Source: Dictyocoela muelleri (taxonomy: Eukaryota > Microsporidia). Taken from it: DNA of 13,644 nucleotides. This document shows positions 1-8,002 of this stretch, piece after piece. Position numbers and translations under genes: made by a program. The stretch spans positions 1 to 13,644 of the forward strand of contig SDVU01000414.1 in NCBI GenBank assembly GCA_016256075.1, in the 5' to 3' direction. Below the pieces are notes generated by a model that did not search any database, was not told the DNA's origin, and was given only the letters and a program-made list of their open reading frames with translations. How positions within the stretch are numbered: the stretch's first letter is position 1; each line of letters begins with the position of its first letter.

Positions 1-2892
1 TCAATTAGAAATCAAATTCTCAGCATTCAAAATTTCATCGCGTCTTTCATTAAAAACATTTTCGGCAAAAAATACCATCTCATTTGCAACTTTCGTTAAT
101 GAATGATCATAACCATTGAAAAGTGCACAATTATTTTTCATCAAATACAAATCATCCATAAAATTTTCATACTTAAGATATTTGAATTGTCTAGCTTTGT
201 TGCGAATGGTCCCTAGATCAATTGGGTTTTTTATAATTTCAGGGTACTCAGGAAATTTCTTTAAAGAGACGGGCCTTAGAAAAGCCGATGCATAGTTCAG
301 TGAAGATATCGATTTGATAGTGTCTAATATTAACTCTGTTAAGAATCCTTGTGCATGTTTTTTCTGATTCTCGACTCGCTTTTTAGTTGATCTAGGAATA
401 CTTTCAAAATTAGCACATGCCTTGTTTGTCTTCATGTGGCCAGATTTTCCACAACTTCCACATCGCAAAAAGTCCCGTTTTTCTTCATTTTTTAGCTGTA
501 CCCTGCTTTTCAAATATAATTCAATGACTCGGGAGTCTGTTATTTTTTCTTCTTCGGTTTCAATCACACCATTACGGTCGTATTGTCTTCTTATTATTAT
601 GAACCTCCCTGTTGACTTGTTATCCTGATCAGATGTTTCTCTTTTAACAAAACCACCCGTTTCTAATTTAATAACAGTTTGTTGGTCTTTTTGACTTTCA
701 TCTGGATAAGGGTTCGGAATTTCTTTGGTACTGCTCAATGACTCTTTTTGTCTATTCCAAATATTAATTATTTCTTCTTTGTACTGAGCAATTGCTTCGT
801 TTGTAAATTTTCGAATCTCATCACCTTTCTTTTGTCTAACCCGAATAAAACTAAACCCTTCACCGATTCCTGTTGGATCACCTTTTCCAGTTAACTCTAA
901 AATACCATGGCCATTAGTCGCATTCACAAAATTTCTGGTCATATGCCACGGTGCTAGTTCAAATTCACCATCTTCATTTTCAATTTTTTCTAAATCATAA
1001 CCGCTATCTCGTAATCTTTGCTCTGCGGCAATCATACTTTCATATTGACAAACATTTTCAGGTGTTACTAATTTTCGTAAATCTTCATCACTCAAAATCG
1101 AGGCTGTCTCCTTTAAGACCCATACATTCTCTTTACCCATCTTTAGATAATCTGAATATTCCTTCAACCACTTTCGTTTGCTGCCTTCGCTAAAGTTCGG
1201 GAAAAGATCGTCCAACTCGTTTATTTTGAGGAATTGTTTATTTTCATTTTTAAGACGATTATCCCTAGACGAGTTTTTAATCCTCGAATTCCTTTTAAAG
1301 AGCTTGTAAGCCTCGATTTTTAGTCTGTTTTTACAAAAAATGTTAAATTTTCTTGAATGAGGTGAATATACTTCTTCTAAAGGAAAGGTCTGGCCTACAC
1401 AATAGACGTTATCAATTTTTCTAAGATACCCTCGGTACGAATCGGTTGTTTTTACGAAAACACAGAGGAAGAGATCTACAGAATGACAAAAAACAGGCGC
1501 CTTAAATAAATTATTAGTCAACGCATCAATAGAATGGCCTGCCTCTACATCACCAAAGCCTAAAAATGGAGATGGATCATCAGCCTCTAAAACTGTTAAC
1601 TGGCCTCTCGCATCTACAGAAGGATTATCTTTAACTGTCGTTTTACGGTAAAACGTAGTTAAGAGTGAGACCATTCCTGTATTTGAGAGAAGGGATGGTA
1701 ATTCTTCAGAATATTCAAAAAGCGTAAATTCGCACTCGTCTCTCAAGCTGAGATCTTCCAATTCTTTGAAGAGATTTGGGTTGGCTTTATGTTCAGGGCT
1801 TGATAAAAAAATTTTTTGTTTCTCTGGAAAATAAATCTTGGGACGATGAAAATTTCTCAATTCATCTTTTGTCAGGTAAGTCTTGAAAATCAGTGGATGA
1901 AGATTCAAGGCAGGCGGAGCATGCTGAACACCCAGTGTTCCTAAGTCTGTTTTAATTATAACCTCATCAAAATAATACTTATCATTCGACAAGTTAAATC
2001 TCCCCTTTATTGGCTTCTCACCGTTGAAAATCTCTTTCTTTCTGTTATTTTTAGGCTTTTTACATTCATAATGCTCAAAAATCAAGTTAGGATCACGAAT
2101 TGGCAAAATGAGATGAGTCTTTATTTTTGGAATTGAAGTTTCATCGAAAAAGATTTGATCTTCCCAGGTATCCTCGTTCATGATTTCTTCTACGAACTCG
2201 TTTTTCATGACTTTTTCTTTAATCTCGTTTCGCAGAATTGTATTTGTCATAAAATTTTGATGAGATGTCGGGTTTTCTCGTTCTCTGAGATTGAACTCGG
2301 AATTAAAATTTCTGTTACAAACCCGTGATGAAATATTTTCGTTGACATCAATTTGCTTCTCCCATTCTCCGCAATCAAAAGCAGGAAAAACGAAAACATC
2401 CTCATAATCAACATCTTCATTTTTAGTGACCCCATAAATTTCACACATTTCCTTTTCAAACTTCTTTTGTCTGATATAACGTTTCATTCCAATGCTTCTT
2501 GAGACTGGCGGAATTACTTCTCGTTCGATTGTTGAGAACTGCATTGTGCTATTAAATTTATTTTGCTGGTCATTTTCGTATAAAAGTCGTTCCACAGCAA
2601 CTTTTTTTTGTTTGAAGCGTTTTAAACGGTATTCATACGGTTTGTAAGGTATTATGAGATCTAGAAAGTTTATTTCTGGTGTTGAAGTTAATTCTTCTAA
2701 TTGATACAATTCATTTTTTCTTTGATTATTAATATTATGTTTTTTGGTCGTTAGTGTGTGATTATTAAACATTTTTATATCATCTCTGTTTATTTCATTG
2801 CCGTCTTTAATATTGTTGTTGGGTAAATCATTATCATTTTGTAATTCTTCTGATGTTGAATCATCTTTAGCTAAAAATTCTTCAAAATTCAT
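1..2892 (-). CDS. TAF1: Transcription initiation factor TFIID subunit 1 (TAF1), compact and intronless
   Basis: TAF1 is the scaffold subunit of TFIID, the nuclear complex that recognises RNA polymerase II core promoters with TBP. The 963-residue reading frame is open from ATG (2890-2892) to TGA (1-3). An in-frame TGA 18 nt upstream fixes this ATG as the first possible start. Seen in order: an acidic, Asn-rich N-terminus (1-60), the place where TBP-binding TAND segments lie in other species; the conserved TAF1 core (DUF3591), from about 320 to 700, with QHAPPALNLHP (323-333), NFHRP (347-351), LFEYSEELPSLLSNTGM (391-407), FGDVEAGHSIDALTNNLF (446-463), YCVGQTFPLEEV (497-508) and ELTGKGDPTGIGEGFSF (665-681); a CX2CX4HX6C zinc knuckle (811-826, CGSCGKSGHMKTNKAC); and one bromodomain (about 850-950) with NPIDLGTI and the likely acetyl-lysine-binding Asn in CALFNG. 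It has roughly half the animal length, and one bromodomain where animals have two. It is the only intact host gene here. The family call is very secure; whether it has histone-modifying activity cannot be judged. Confidence 0.96.
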   Translation of the reverse strand: MNFEEFLAKDDSTSEELQNDNDLPNNNIKDGNEINRDDIKMFNNHTLTTKKHNINNQRKNELYQLEELTSTPEINFLDLIIPYKPYEYRLKRFKQKKVAVERLLYENDQQNKFNSTMQFSTIEREVIPPVSRSIGMKRYIRQKKFEKEMCEIYGVTKNEDVDYEDVFVFPAFDCGEWEKQIDVNENISSRVCNRNFNSEFNLRERENPTSHQNFMTNTILRNEIKEKVMKNEFVEEIMNEDTWEDQIFFDETSIPKIKTHLILPIRDPNLIFEHYECKKPKNNRKKEIFNGEKPIKGRFNLSNDKYYFDEVIIKTDLGTLGVQHAPPALNLHPLIFKTYLTKDELRNFHRPKIYFPEKQKIFLSSPEHKANPNLFKELEDLSLRDECEFTLFEYSEELPSLLSNTGMVSLLTTFYRKTTVKDNPSVDARGQLTVLEADDPSPFLGFGDVEAGHSIDALTNNLFKAPVFCHSVDLFLCVFVKTTDSYRGYLRKIDNVYCVGQTFPLEEVYSPHSRKFNIFCKNRLKIEAYKLFKRNSRIKNSSRDNRLKNENKQFLKINELDDLFPNFSEGSKRKWLKEYSDYLKMGKENVWVLKETASILSDEDLRKLVTPENVCQYESMIAAEQRLRDSGYDLEKIENEDGEFELAPWHMTRNFVNATNGHGILELTGKGDPTGIGEGFSFIRVRQKKGDEIRKFTNEAIAQYKEEIINIWNRQKESLSSTKEIPNPYPDESQKDQQTVIKLETGGFVKRETSDQDNKSTGRFIIIRRQYDRNGVIETEEEKITDSRVIELYLKSRVQLKNEEKRDFLRCGSCGKSGHMKTNKACANFESIPRSTKKRVENQKKHAQGFLTELILDTIKSISSLNYASAFLRPVSLKKFPEYPEIIKNPIDLGTIRNKARQFKYLKYENFMDDLYLMKNNCALFNGYDHSLTKVANEMVFFAENVFNERRDEILNAENLISN

Positions 2893-2897
2893 GGGGG
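2893..2897 (-). promoter_or_regulatory. CCCCC motif abutting the TAF1 start codon
   Basis: Read on the minus strand, the gene begins GTACCCCCATGAATTT, so a run of five C touches the ATG in otherwise AT-rich DNA. In Microsporidia, CCC- or GGG-like motifs just upstream of start codons are a described transcription-start signal, and very short 5' UTRs are common. That this run is such a signal is inference from its position and its contrast with the surrounding AT-rich sequence. No other promoter element is clear. Confidence 0.45.
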
Positions 2898-2927
2898 TAC
2901 TACACGATCAATTGAATTTTTTTAATG

Positions 2928-2978
2928 ATCTTTTAATTTTAATTATCTTTTAATTTTAATTATCTTTTAATTTTAATC
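2928..2978. repeat. 17-bp AT-rich tandem repeat, three copies, upstream of TAF1
   Basis: Three consecutive copies of ATCTTTTAATTTTAATT (the last ends in C), starting 36 bp upstream of the TAF1 ATG. They lie where a minus-strand promoter would be, so they could affect transcription, but simple slippage growth is equally likely. From here to 3116 I see only AT-rich sequence without genes. Confidence 0.8.
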
Positions 2979-3125
2979 AACAAAATATTCATAGTGTATT
3001 TAATATTCAAGAATCAAAGTATTAAGTTTATTAAAAAAATATTGTTTATTAAAAAAGTTATCTGGTGATGTTTTATATCCAAAATAAAATTATAAATCTA
3101 AACTCTAATTTTCATAAAAATTTTC

Positions 3126-3299
3126 GGTTCTGCAACGTGGTTTTACCACTCAAAAATCATGAAATCACAATTGGTAAGAGGAGAACGAAATTTCCATATA
3201 AAAATTTTTCGGAATAATAAACTTCATATGGAAATTTTGTTTTATTCTCTTACCAATTGTGATTTCATGATTTTTGAGTGGTAAAAACAGTTGTAGACC
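3126..3299. mobile_element. Hairpin MITE a (GGTTCT-end family)
   Basis: A 174-bp element whose two halves are inverted copies almost throughout. The left end reads GGTTCTGCAACGTGG and the right end, reversed, GGTCTACAACTG. Both continue into the same block (TTTTACCACTCAAAAATC) and then AATTGGTAAGAG. It is flanked by a probable 9-bp target duplication with one mismatch, AAAATTTTC (3117-3125) and AAAATTTTT (3300-3308). It has no coding capacity. Its ends and the AATTGGTAAGAG block recur in the MITE at 3943-4274. It would need a transposase supplied from elsewhere. Confidence 0.82.
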
Positions 3300-3432
3300 A
3301 AAATTTTTAATCTCAAAAATGAACATGAAGAGTGTTAATTATATCGAATGAATGATCTTCAGCAAAATATAAAATGATATAGAATACTGTGAAGGAAACA
3401 ATACTTATAACAATTTAATAGAAAAAATCAGT

Positions 3433-3653
3433 GCTTGGTATTTATCTGGGCCAAATGTGTCTTTTCATACAAATGAGCTTATGACATGCGAATAAACATC
3501 TGAGTTATCTCTTCCATTCTGCTATTGTTGGAATGTTTTCAAATGAAAATATCATACACATATCGTATTAGTTAGTTTAATTCCGATATACAATAAGCAT
3601 GTCAAAAGTTCATTTGGTGCAAAGCTACATTAGGCCCAGATAAATACCAAGTA
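3433..3653. mobile_element. Non-autonomous inverted-repeat element, ends CTTGGTATTTATCTGGGCC
   Basis: About 220 bp with terminal inverted repeats of roughly 65-70 bp. The shared end CTTGGTATTTATCTGGGCC is followed by diverged but alignable sequence, including ACAAATGAGCTTATGACATGC on the left against CCAAATGAACTTTTGACATGC reversed on the right. I could not find a convincing target duplication, so the exact tips are uncertain by a few bases and the superfamily is unknown. It does not share ends with the GGTTCT MITEs. No ORF of note. Confidence 0.7.
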
Positions 3654-3678
3654 GCAAAAAACAAATTACGAACGTTTT

Positions 3679-3744
3679 CATTATTATTAGCGCCAAATTT
3701 CATTATTATTGGCACCAAATTTCATTATTATTGGCACCAAATTT
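3679..3744. repeat. 22-bp tandem repeat, three copies
   Basis: Three back-to-back 22-bp units built on CATTATTATTGGCACCAAAT, the first with two substitutions. They lie directly left of the large foldback structure, whose own left-arm units are also 22 bp and share the ATTATTAT half. The two sets may have a common origin. Confidence 0.8.
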
Positions 3745-3942
3745 AATAGTACAGCTCTTTTTATTATTATAGTCATCCGTTGCACTGTTATAGTCCACTT
3801 ATTGCATTATTATAGTCCACTTGTTGCTTTATTATAGTCCACTTGTTGCATTAATATATTATCCTCGTTACATTATTATAATCACTACGCTGCATTATTA
3901 TAGCCCTTCGTTGCATTATTATTTTCAATTACAGGGGTTTCG

Positions 3943-4274
3943 GGTTCTCCAACGGGTTATAGACCCCATTCAGATCCGAAAATCTTAATTGGTAAGAGCA
4001 TAGAGTATGTTTCTTATTTTAAATATGCGTAAAATCTAGAAATAAATCTAAATATATAACAAATAAAAAAATCCAAAGATATATAGACATTTACCAAATT
4101 TGATGCGAAACACCAAATTTGGTAAATGTCTATATATCTTTGGATTTTTTTATTAATTATATATTTAGATTTAGTTCAAGATTTTACGCCTATTTAAAAT
4201 AAAAAATATACTCTATGCTCTTACCAATTATGATTTTCAGAACTGAATGGGGTTCTCTAACCCGTTGGCGAACC
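3943..4274. mobile_element. Hairpin MITE b (GGTTCT-end family) with perfect 8-bp target duplication
   Basis: A 332-bp near-perfect palindrome inserted in the left arm of the large foldback element. The left end reads GGTTCTCCAACGGGTTA and the right end, reversed, GGTTCGCCAACGGGTTA. Both arms carry AATTGGTAAGAGCATAGAGTAT. The flanks are identical 8-bp duplications GGGTTTCG (3935-3942 and 4275-4282), which fixes both boundaries to the base. It is non-coding. The 8-bp duplication and GG...CC ends fit Merlin-mobilised elements (8-9 bp duplications); hAT also makes 8-bp duplications but has CA...TG ends. The perfect duplication suggests a fairly recent insertion. Confidence 0.92.
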
Positions 4275-4559
4275 GGGTTTCGTAGTTATGACCCATTTTT
4301 CCTAAGCTATAGACACATTTTCTAGGCTATAGGTCTATTTCTTTCAAACTTATAGACCCTTTGTAATAAGCTATAAACACATTTTGTGAGAGTTATAGAT
4401 GATCTGCTAAATATCCACATTTTTACTCCTATTTTTACTCCTATTTTTTAGCCTTATTTTTTAGCCTTATTTTTTGACATTTATTTATAACCCGTGAAAA
4501 AAAAAATAAATGTCAAAAAATAAGGACTGTAAAAATAAGGACTAAAAAATAAGGCTTAG

Positions 4560-5240
4560 AAAATAGGGTAAAATACGGGTAAAAAAAGGATAAAATAATA
4601 GGTATAAAAAATAAGTACTAAAAAAAATATGGTTCAAAAATTAATGGATAAAATAATATTTAAAAATAATGGATAAAAAATAAGGGTTAAAATGGTAAAT
4701 AAAGATTGTTAAAAAATATGGGTTAAAGAATATAGGTAAAAAATAAGTGTTAATAAATATGTGTTAAAATTATGGAAAAAAATAAGTGTTAAAAAATATG
4801 CGTTAAAAATAAACGAAAAAAATAAGGGTTAAAAAATAAAGGTTAAAAATTAGAGTTGAAAAATAATGGTTAGAAAAGGGTAAAAAAAGTCAAAAAAGGT
4901 TAAAAAATAAGGGTTAAAAAATAAGGGTTAAAAAATAAGGGTTAAAAAATAAGGGTTAAAAAATAGGGGTTAAAAAATAAGGGTTAAAAAATAAGGGTTA
5001 AAAATAAGGGCTGGAGTAAGGGTTAAAAAATAGGGGCTGGAAATAAGGGTTAATAAATAAGGGTTATTAAATAAATGTTAATAAATAGGGGTTAAAAAAT
5101 AAGGGTTAATAAAATAAGGGTTAAAAAATGAGGTTAATAAATATGATTTAATCGAAAAGGGTTAGAAAATATGATTAAATAATATGAGTTAAAAAATAAG
5201 GGAATAAAAATAAATGTTAAAAATTGTTTAAAAATTAATT
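4560..5240. repeat. 14-bp A-rich minisatellite (AAGGGTTAAAAAAT)
   Basis: Dozens of tandem, variably decayed copies of a 14-bp unit best written AAGGGTTAAAAAAT. The most regular stretch, at about 4905-4990, has six or more nearly identical units. Copies drift to 12-17 bp at the margins. The array has strong strand asymmetry, almost all purine-rich on the plus strand. It forms the core and right interior of the foldback-like element. No coding potential. Confidence 0.9.
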
Positions 5241-5491
5241 AATGGAAGAAAATTTTAACGAAATATCTAAAAATATTGCAAAAGGTGTAAAACACCTGCA
5301 AAATGGGTCTATAAATCTACAAAATGGGTCTATAACTTTGCAAAACCTATAATACAACGAAGGGACCATGATAATGCAACAAAGGGACTATAATAACGCA
5401 ACGAGGGGCTATAATATTTCACCGAGGTGACTATAATAAGGAAGGAGACTGTTTACTTATATTTTCAGACAAGCGTCATATAAAATTTTTA

Positions 5492-5720
5492 ATTTATTTG
5501 AGTACAAATATTTGTGTACTTGGTGTTTTTTTGAGTACATATATATGTGTATTTGATGGCTTTTTGAGTACACATATATGTGTACTTGGTGGTTTTTTAT
5601 ATGTGTACTTGTTGTTTTTGAAAAGATCACATATATGTGTACTTGTAGTTTTTTTTGTGTACAGATATATGCGTACTTTTAGTTTTTTGAGTACACATAT
5701 ATATTTACTTAATCGTTTGA
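5492..5720. repeat. 33-bp minisatellite with internal palindrome
   Basis: About six tandem units of roughly 33 bp. The conserved part is the 20-bp palindrome AGTACACATATATGTGTACT, separated by T/G-rich spacers such as TTGGTGGTTTTT; one unit is shortened and one carries extra bases. ORFs on both strands here are products of the repeat and not genes. The palindrome could extrude hairpins or bind a dimeric protein, but nothing in the sequence demonstrates this. From 5721 to 5930 I see only AT-rich sequence with poly-A and poly-T runs. Confidence 0.85.
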
Positions 5721-5930
5721 GGGTTAATATCAAAAATAATCGGCTTTTTTTCAGGGAAAATGCCGAAAAAAAACCGAAAAAAATAAGGTGAAAATTAAAA
5801 AATGTTTGAGATTTAAAGACGAAGAATGTTTATTTATTCTCAAAATATTGTAACTTTATATTGCTTAAAATTTTAGAAAATTAAAGTGTTTAAGAAAGTA
5901 ATTGTTTTTTTTGTTTTCTTTTTATAATTA

Positions 5931-5990
5931 GCCAGATAGCTCAGTGGTTAGTAATCTTGAATAAAAATCTAAGTATCGAGTCCGAAACCC
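5931..5990 (+). other. tRNA-like fragment, possibly the head of a SINE
   Basis: The start GCCAGATAGCTCAGTGGTTAG has a perfect polymerase III A box (TAGCTCAGTGG, 5937-5947), and GTATCGAGTCC (5973-5983) is a near match to the B box GGTTCGAATCC. The boxes are 36 bp apart start to start, shorter than the roughly 44 expected of a tRNA. The D stem does not pair well, no convincing anticodon stem forms, and the 3' acceptor side is not complementary to the 5' side. It is therefore more likely a decayed tRNA or a tRNA-derived SINE head than a working tRNA gene. A hairpin with a T-run follows 24 bp downstream. Confidence 0.5.
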
Positions 5991-6013
5991 ACTGACATCA
6001 CTCTTCTAAATAA

Positions 6014-6048
6014 CAGTCCAAAAACTCCGGAGGCTTTTTTTCGGACTG
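6014..6048 (+). terminator. Hairpin with T-run downstream of the tRNA-like fragment
   Basis: CAGTCC and GGACTG bracket a partly pairing stretch (AAAAA against TTTTTTT) with the palindrome CTCCGGAG at its centre. The run of seven T at 6035-6041 could stop polymerase III if the tRNA-like promoter is active; that link is inference. From 6049 to 6285 I see nothing beyond AT-rich sequence. Confidence 0.35.
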
Positions 6049-6333
6049 ACATGCATCCCTTTTCCGAAAAAAAACGCTTGAAATATTTTTTATTACCCTT
6101 GTGAAAGAATTTAAAATTCAAAAATCAGAAAAAATGTCATGGCATTTTTCATATTGTTTTTAAGCATTTATTAGCAATAATATCTATAAAAATACCACAT
6201 GATTAATTTAATTTATAAAAATAAATTTAATTATTACAAACAAATTAATTATTAAAAAATTAGTTAATAAAAATAAATTAATATAGGGGTTTTCTATCGA
6301 TTTAATAATTGTTGTAATCAATTTAATAATTAT

Positions 6334-6542
6334 TGTTGCATTTCTTTGATCCATTTTAGAATTGATCCATTAATGAATTGAAATTAAAATTTAAATAAAA
6401 ATTTTCTTAAGCATGAATTTCAATAGGCGGTCATGTATAGAATTGATCCACGTTTTTAAATCATTAAGGAAATATTTATTTTGAAGAATTGATCCTCGAT
6501 ATCAAATTATTAATGAATTTATTTTTAATAAAAATTACCCCT
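6334..6542 (+). repeat. Left terminal inverted repeat of element I
   Basis: About 209 bp, matched by 7796-8002 in reverse. It contains several spaced copies of GAATTGATCC (near 6360, 6441 and 6486) and the block CTTAAGCATGAATTTCAATA, which also occurs in element II. The inner edge ATTACCCCT lies only 6 bp before the presumed integrase start, so the repeat probably also holds the promoter. Confidence 0.88.
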
Positions 6543-6548
6543 TATAAT

Positions 6549-7745
6549 ATGGGAAGAAAATATACAATAAAATCCGAAGAAGATTTAATGTTGTTATATA
6601 ATTATTTAAACCACGGAATAATACCTAATTTTTTAAAATCTTTGGAGAGAAGAGATTTTATCCTCAAGTGTTAAAATTTTAGATACATTTTAGGGAATCT
6701 GTTTGTAAAGCATTATGATGAATTTAAAAGGTATTTTTGTGAATTTGAATACCATGAAAAGAATGAAATTATAAAAAATAAGCATTTACCAGGACATATA
6801 TGTGGCAATAAACTCAAAAATATTATTTATGAAAAATATTCTGGAATAAGCATGAAAGAAATTTCAATTTTTATACACACTTGCAAATTATGCAATCTAA
6901 AGACAAAACCAATATCTTCAAAAAATGTATCACCTATTGTGATTAAAGAAGTTCATCAGAGACTTAATGTGTGATTTAATAGATTTTCATAAGTATTCAT
7001 AATTTAATTATGGATATAATTATGCGTTTACCCTCATAGATTGTTTCAGCAAATTTGAATTCGTCTTTCCAATAAACAAAAGAATGGTATAACTGCCATG
7101 AAAATTTTAGAAGATCTTTTTTACATTGAAGGTCTCTGTAATAATTTACACACTGATAAGGGTCTTGAATTTTGTAATAAATTTTCCATGGTTAGTGTGA
7201 CAAATTTTGTGTTCAAATCATTCATGGAAGACCCCGACATCCTCAAAGTCAGGGTCAAATAGAAAGGTTTAACAGAACTTTTAAAGAACGATTGAAAATA
7301 TCAATGATTGATAAAGATGTTGAATAGATATCGAAATACCGAGATGTGTTATATCAGTATAATAACACAATCCATGGAGCTACTAATAAAAACCCTTTCA
7401 ATGTTTTCCGTGGAATAAATATCATAAATAATAGGATTGAACCAATTATTTCAGATAATCAATCTATAAAAAACAGTGCAAGGTTAAATTTAAAAAAATT
7501 GGCATCTAAGTATTCTAACTTTAGAAATAATGATGATGCTTTTTTTTGAAATAAATGATAAAGTTCTTCTTTTGAAAGATTTTGACAAAAACAAGGAAAC
7601 AAAAAAAGATCCCTTTGATTCACTTTATTACGATATGGTATTTACAGTACTGAAAACTAACAATGGTATTTTAACGCTTTTAGATGAGTTTGGAAATACA
7701 AGATGTGCTATGAGTTCAAGAGTCAAAAAAATTCGAAGTGAGTAA
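6549..7745 (+). pseudogene. Broken integrase (retroviral-type DDE) of element I
   Basis: The coding remnant spans about 400 codons from ATG 6 bp inside the left inverted repeat to a stop 50 bp before the right one. Recognisable parts in order: a basic N-terminal segment beginning MGRKYTIKSEEDLMLLYN; an HHCC zinc-binding region (6783-6893, with HLPGH and CKLC); an integrase core with motifs near 6970-6985 (CDLIDF), 7146-7165 (LHTDKGLEF) and 7253-7275 (GQIERFN); the typical post-core YNNTIHGATNKNPFNVFRG (about 7355-7411); and a short C-terminal domain with DKVLLLK. This order is that of rve-type integrases in Ginger-like and KRBA2-like proteins. It is a fossil with about half a dozen breaks. 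The same protein family occurs in element II on the opposite strand. Confidence 0.85.
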
Positions 7746-7795
7746 AAATGGTTTATTTATTTTAAATTTTAAATTCATTATTTTTTATAAAATTT

Positions 7796-8002
7796 AGGGG
7801 TAATTTTTATTAAAAATAAATTAATTAATAATTTGATATCGAGGATCAATTCTACAAAATAAATATTTCCTTAATGATTTAAAAGCGAGATCAATTCTAT
7901 ACATGATCGCCTATTGAAATTCATGCTTAAGAAAAATTTTATTTAAATTTTACTTTAAATTCATTAATGGATCAATTCTAAAATGGGTCAAAAAATGCAA
8001 CA
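7796..8002 (-). repeat. Right terminal inverted repeat of element I
   Basis: Reverse-oriented partner of 6334-6542, running from AGGGGTAATTTTTATT to TGCAACA. It differs from the left copy by scattered substitutions and small indels, and has kept the GAATTGATC motifs and the CTTAAGCATGAATTTCAATA block. Confidence 0.88.

Larger units (their letters stand above)
3751..5452. mobile_element. Large foldback-like element with tandem-repeat arms
   Basis: Two long arms are inverted relative to each other. The left end reads ACAGCTCTTTTTATTATT and the right end, reversed, ACAGTCTCCTTCCTTATT. Each arm then carries several 22-bp units with the core ATTATTATAGTCCAC (left 3762-3926; right about 5343-5437, reversed), then units with GTTATAGACCCATTTTG (left about 4283-4400; right 5284-5342). 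The centre is a hairpin at about 4450-4558, with AAATAAATGTC and its complement facing each other around 4492, followed by a long A-rich minisatellite. Inverted repeats made of short direct repeats are characteristic of Foldback (FB)-type elements. No coding region is seen. A MITE inserted later into the left arm. No target duplication was found, so the ends are approximate, and pure satellite evolution is a possible alternative. Confidence 0.6.
6334..8002 (+). mobile_element. Element I: compact integrase-only transposon with TG...CA ends and 5-bp target duplication
   Basis: A 1,669-bp element bounded by TGTTGCA...TGCAACA, with inverted repeats of about 208 bp (6334-6542 and 7796-8002). One integrase-type gene fills nearly all the space between them. 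The flanking 5-bp duplication is ATTAT (6329-6333 and 8003-8007). With the element and one duplication removed, the flanks join into a normal unit of the surrounding 21-bp array, matching the unit seen at 8038-8060. TG...CA ends and a 5-bp duplication are what retroviral-type integrases generate; Ginger DNA transposons carry such integrases between inverted repeats. No capsid, polymerase or protease part is present. It is a fossil, broken by roughly half a dozen changes, with inverted repeats about 90% alike. Confidence 0.82.

Noticed and set aside
422-1193. Plus-strand ORFs at 422-628 and 951-1193, and a minus-strand ORF at 2247-2459.
   Set aside because: They overlap the conserved TAF1 frame and show no recognisable domain; they are shadow frames.
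4560-5240. Telomeric array, because the unit contains AAGGGTTA.
   Set aside because: The unit is 14 bp with a long A-run and is variable, not a short precise TTAGG or TTAGGG repeat. It lies inside an inverted-repeat structure with DNA on both sides.
5494-5791. ORFs of 79 and 97 codons on opposite strands.
   Set aside because: Both arise from the 33-bp repeat, whose length is a multiple of three; the proteins are simple periodic repeats.
5931-6002. A functional tRNA gene.
   Set aside because: The D, anticodon and acceptor stems do not form properly and the A-to-B box distance is too short.
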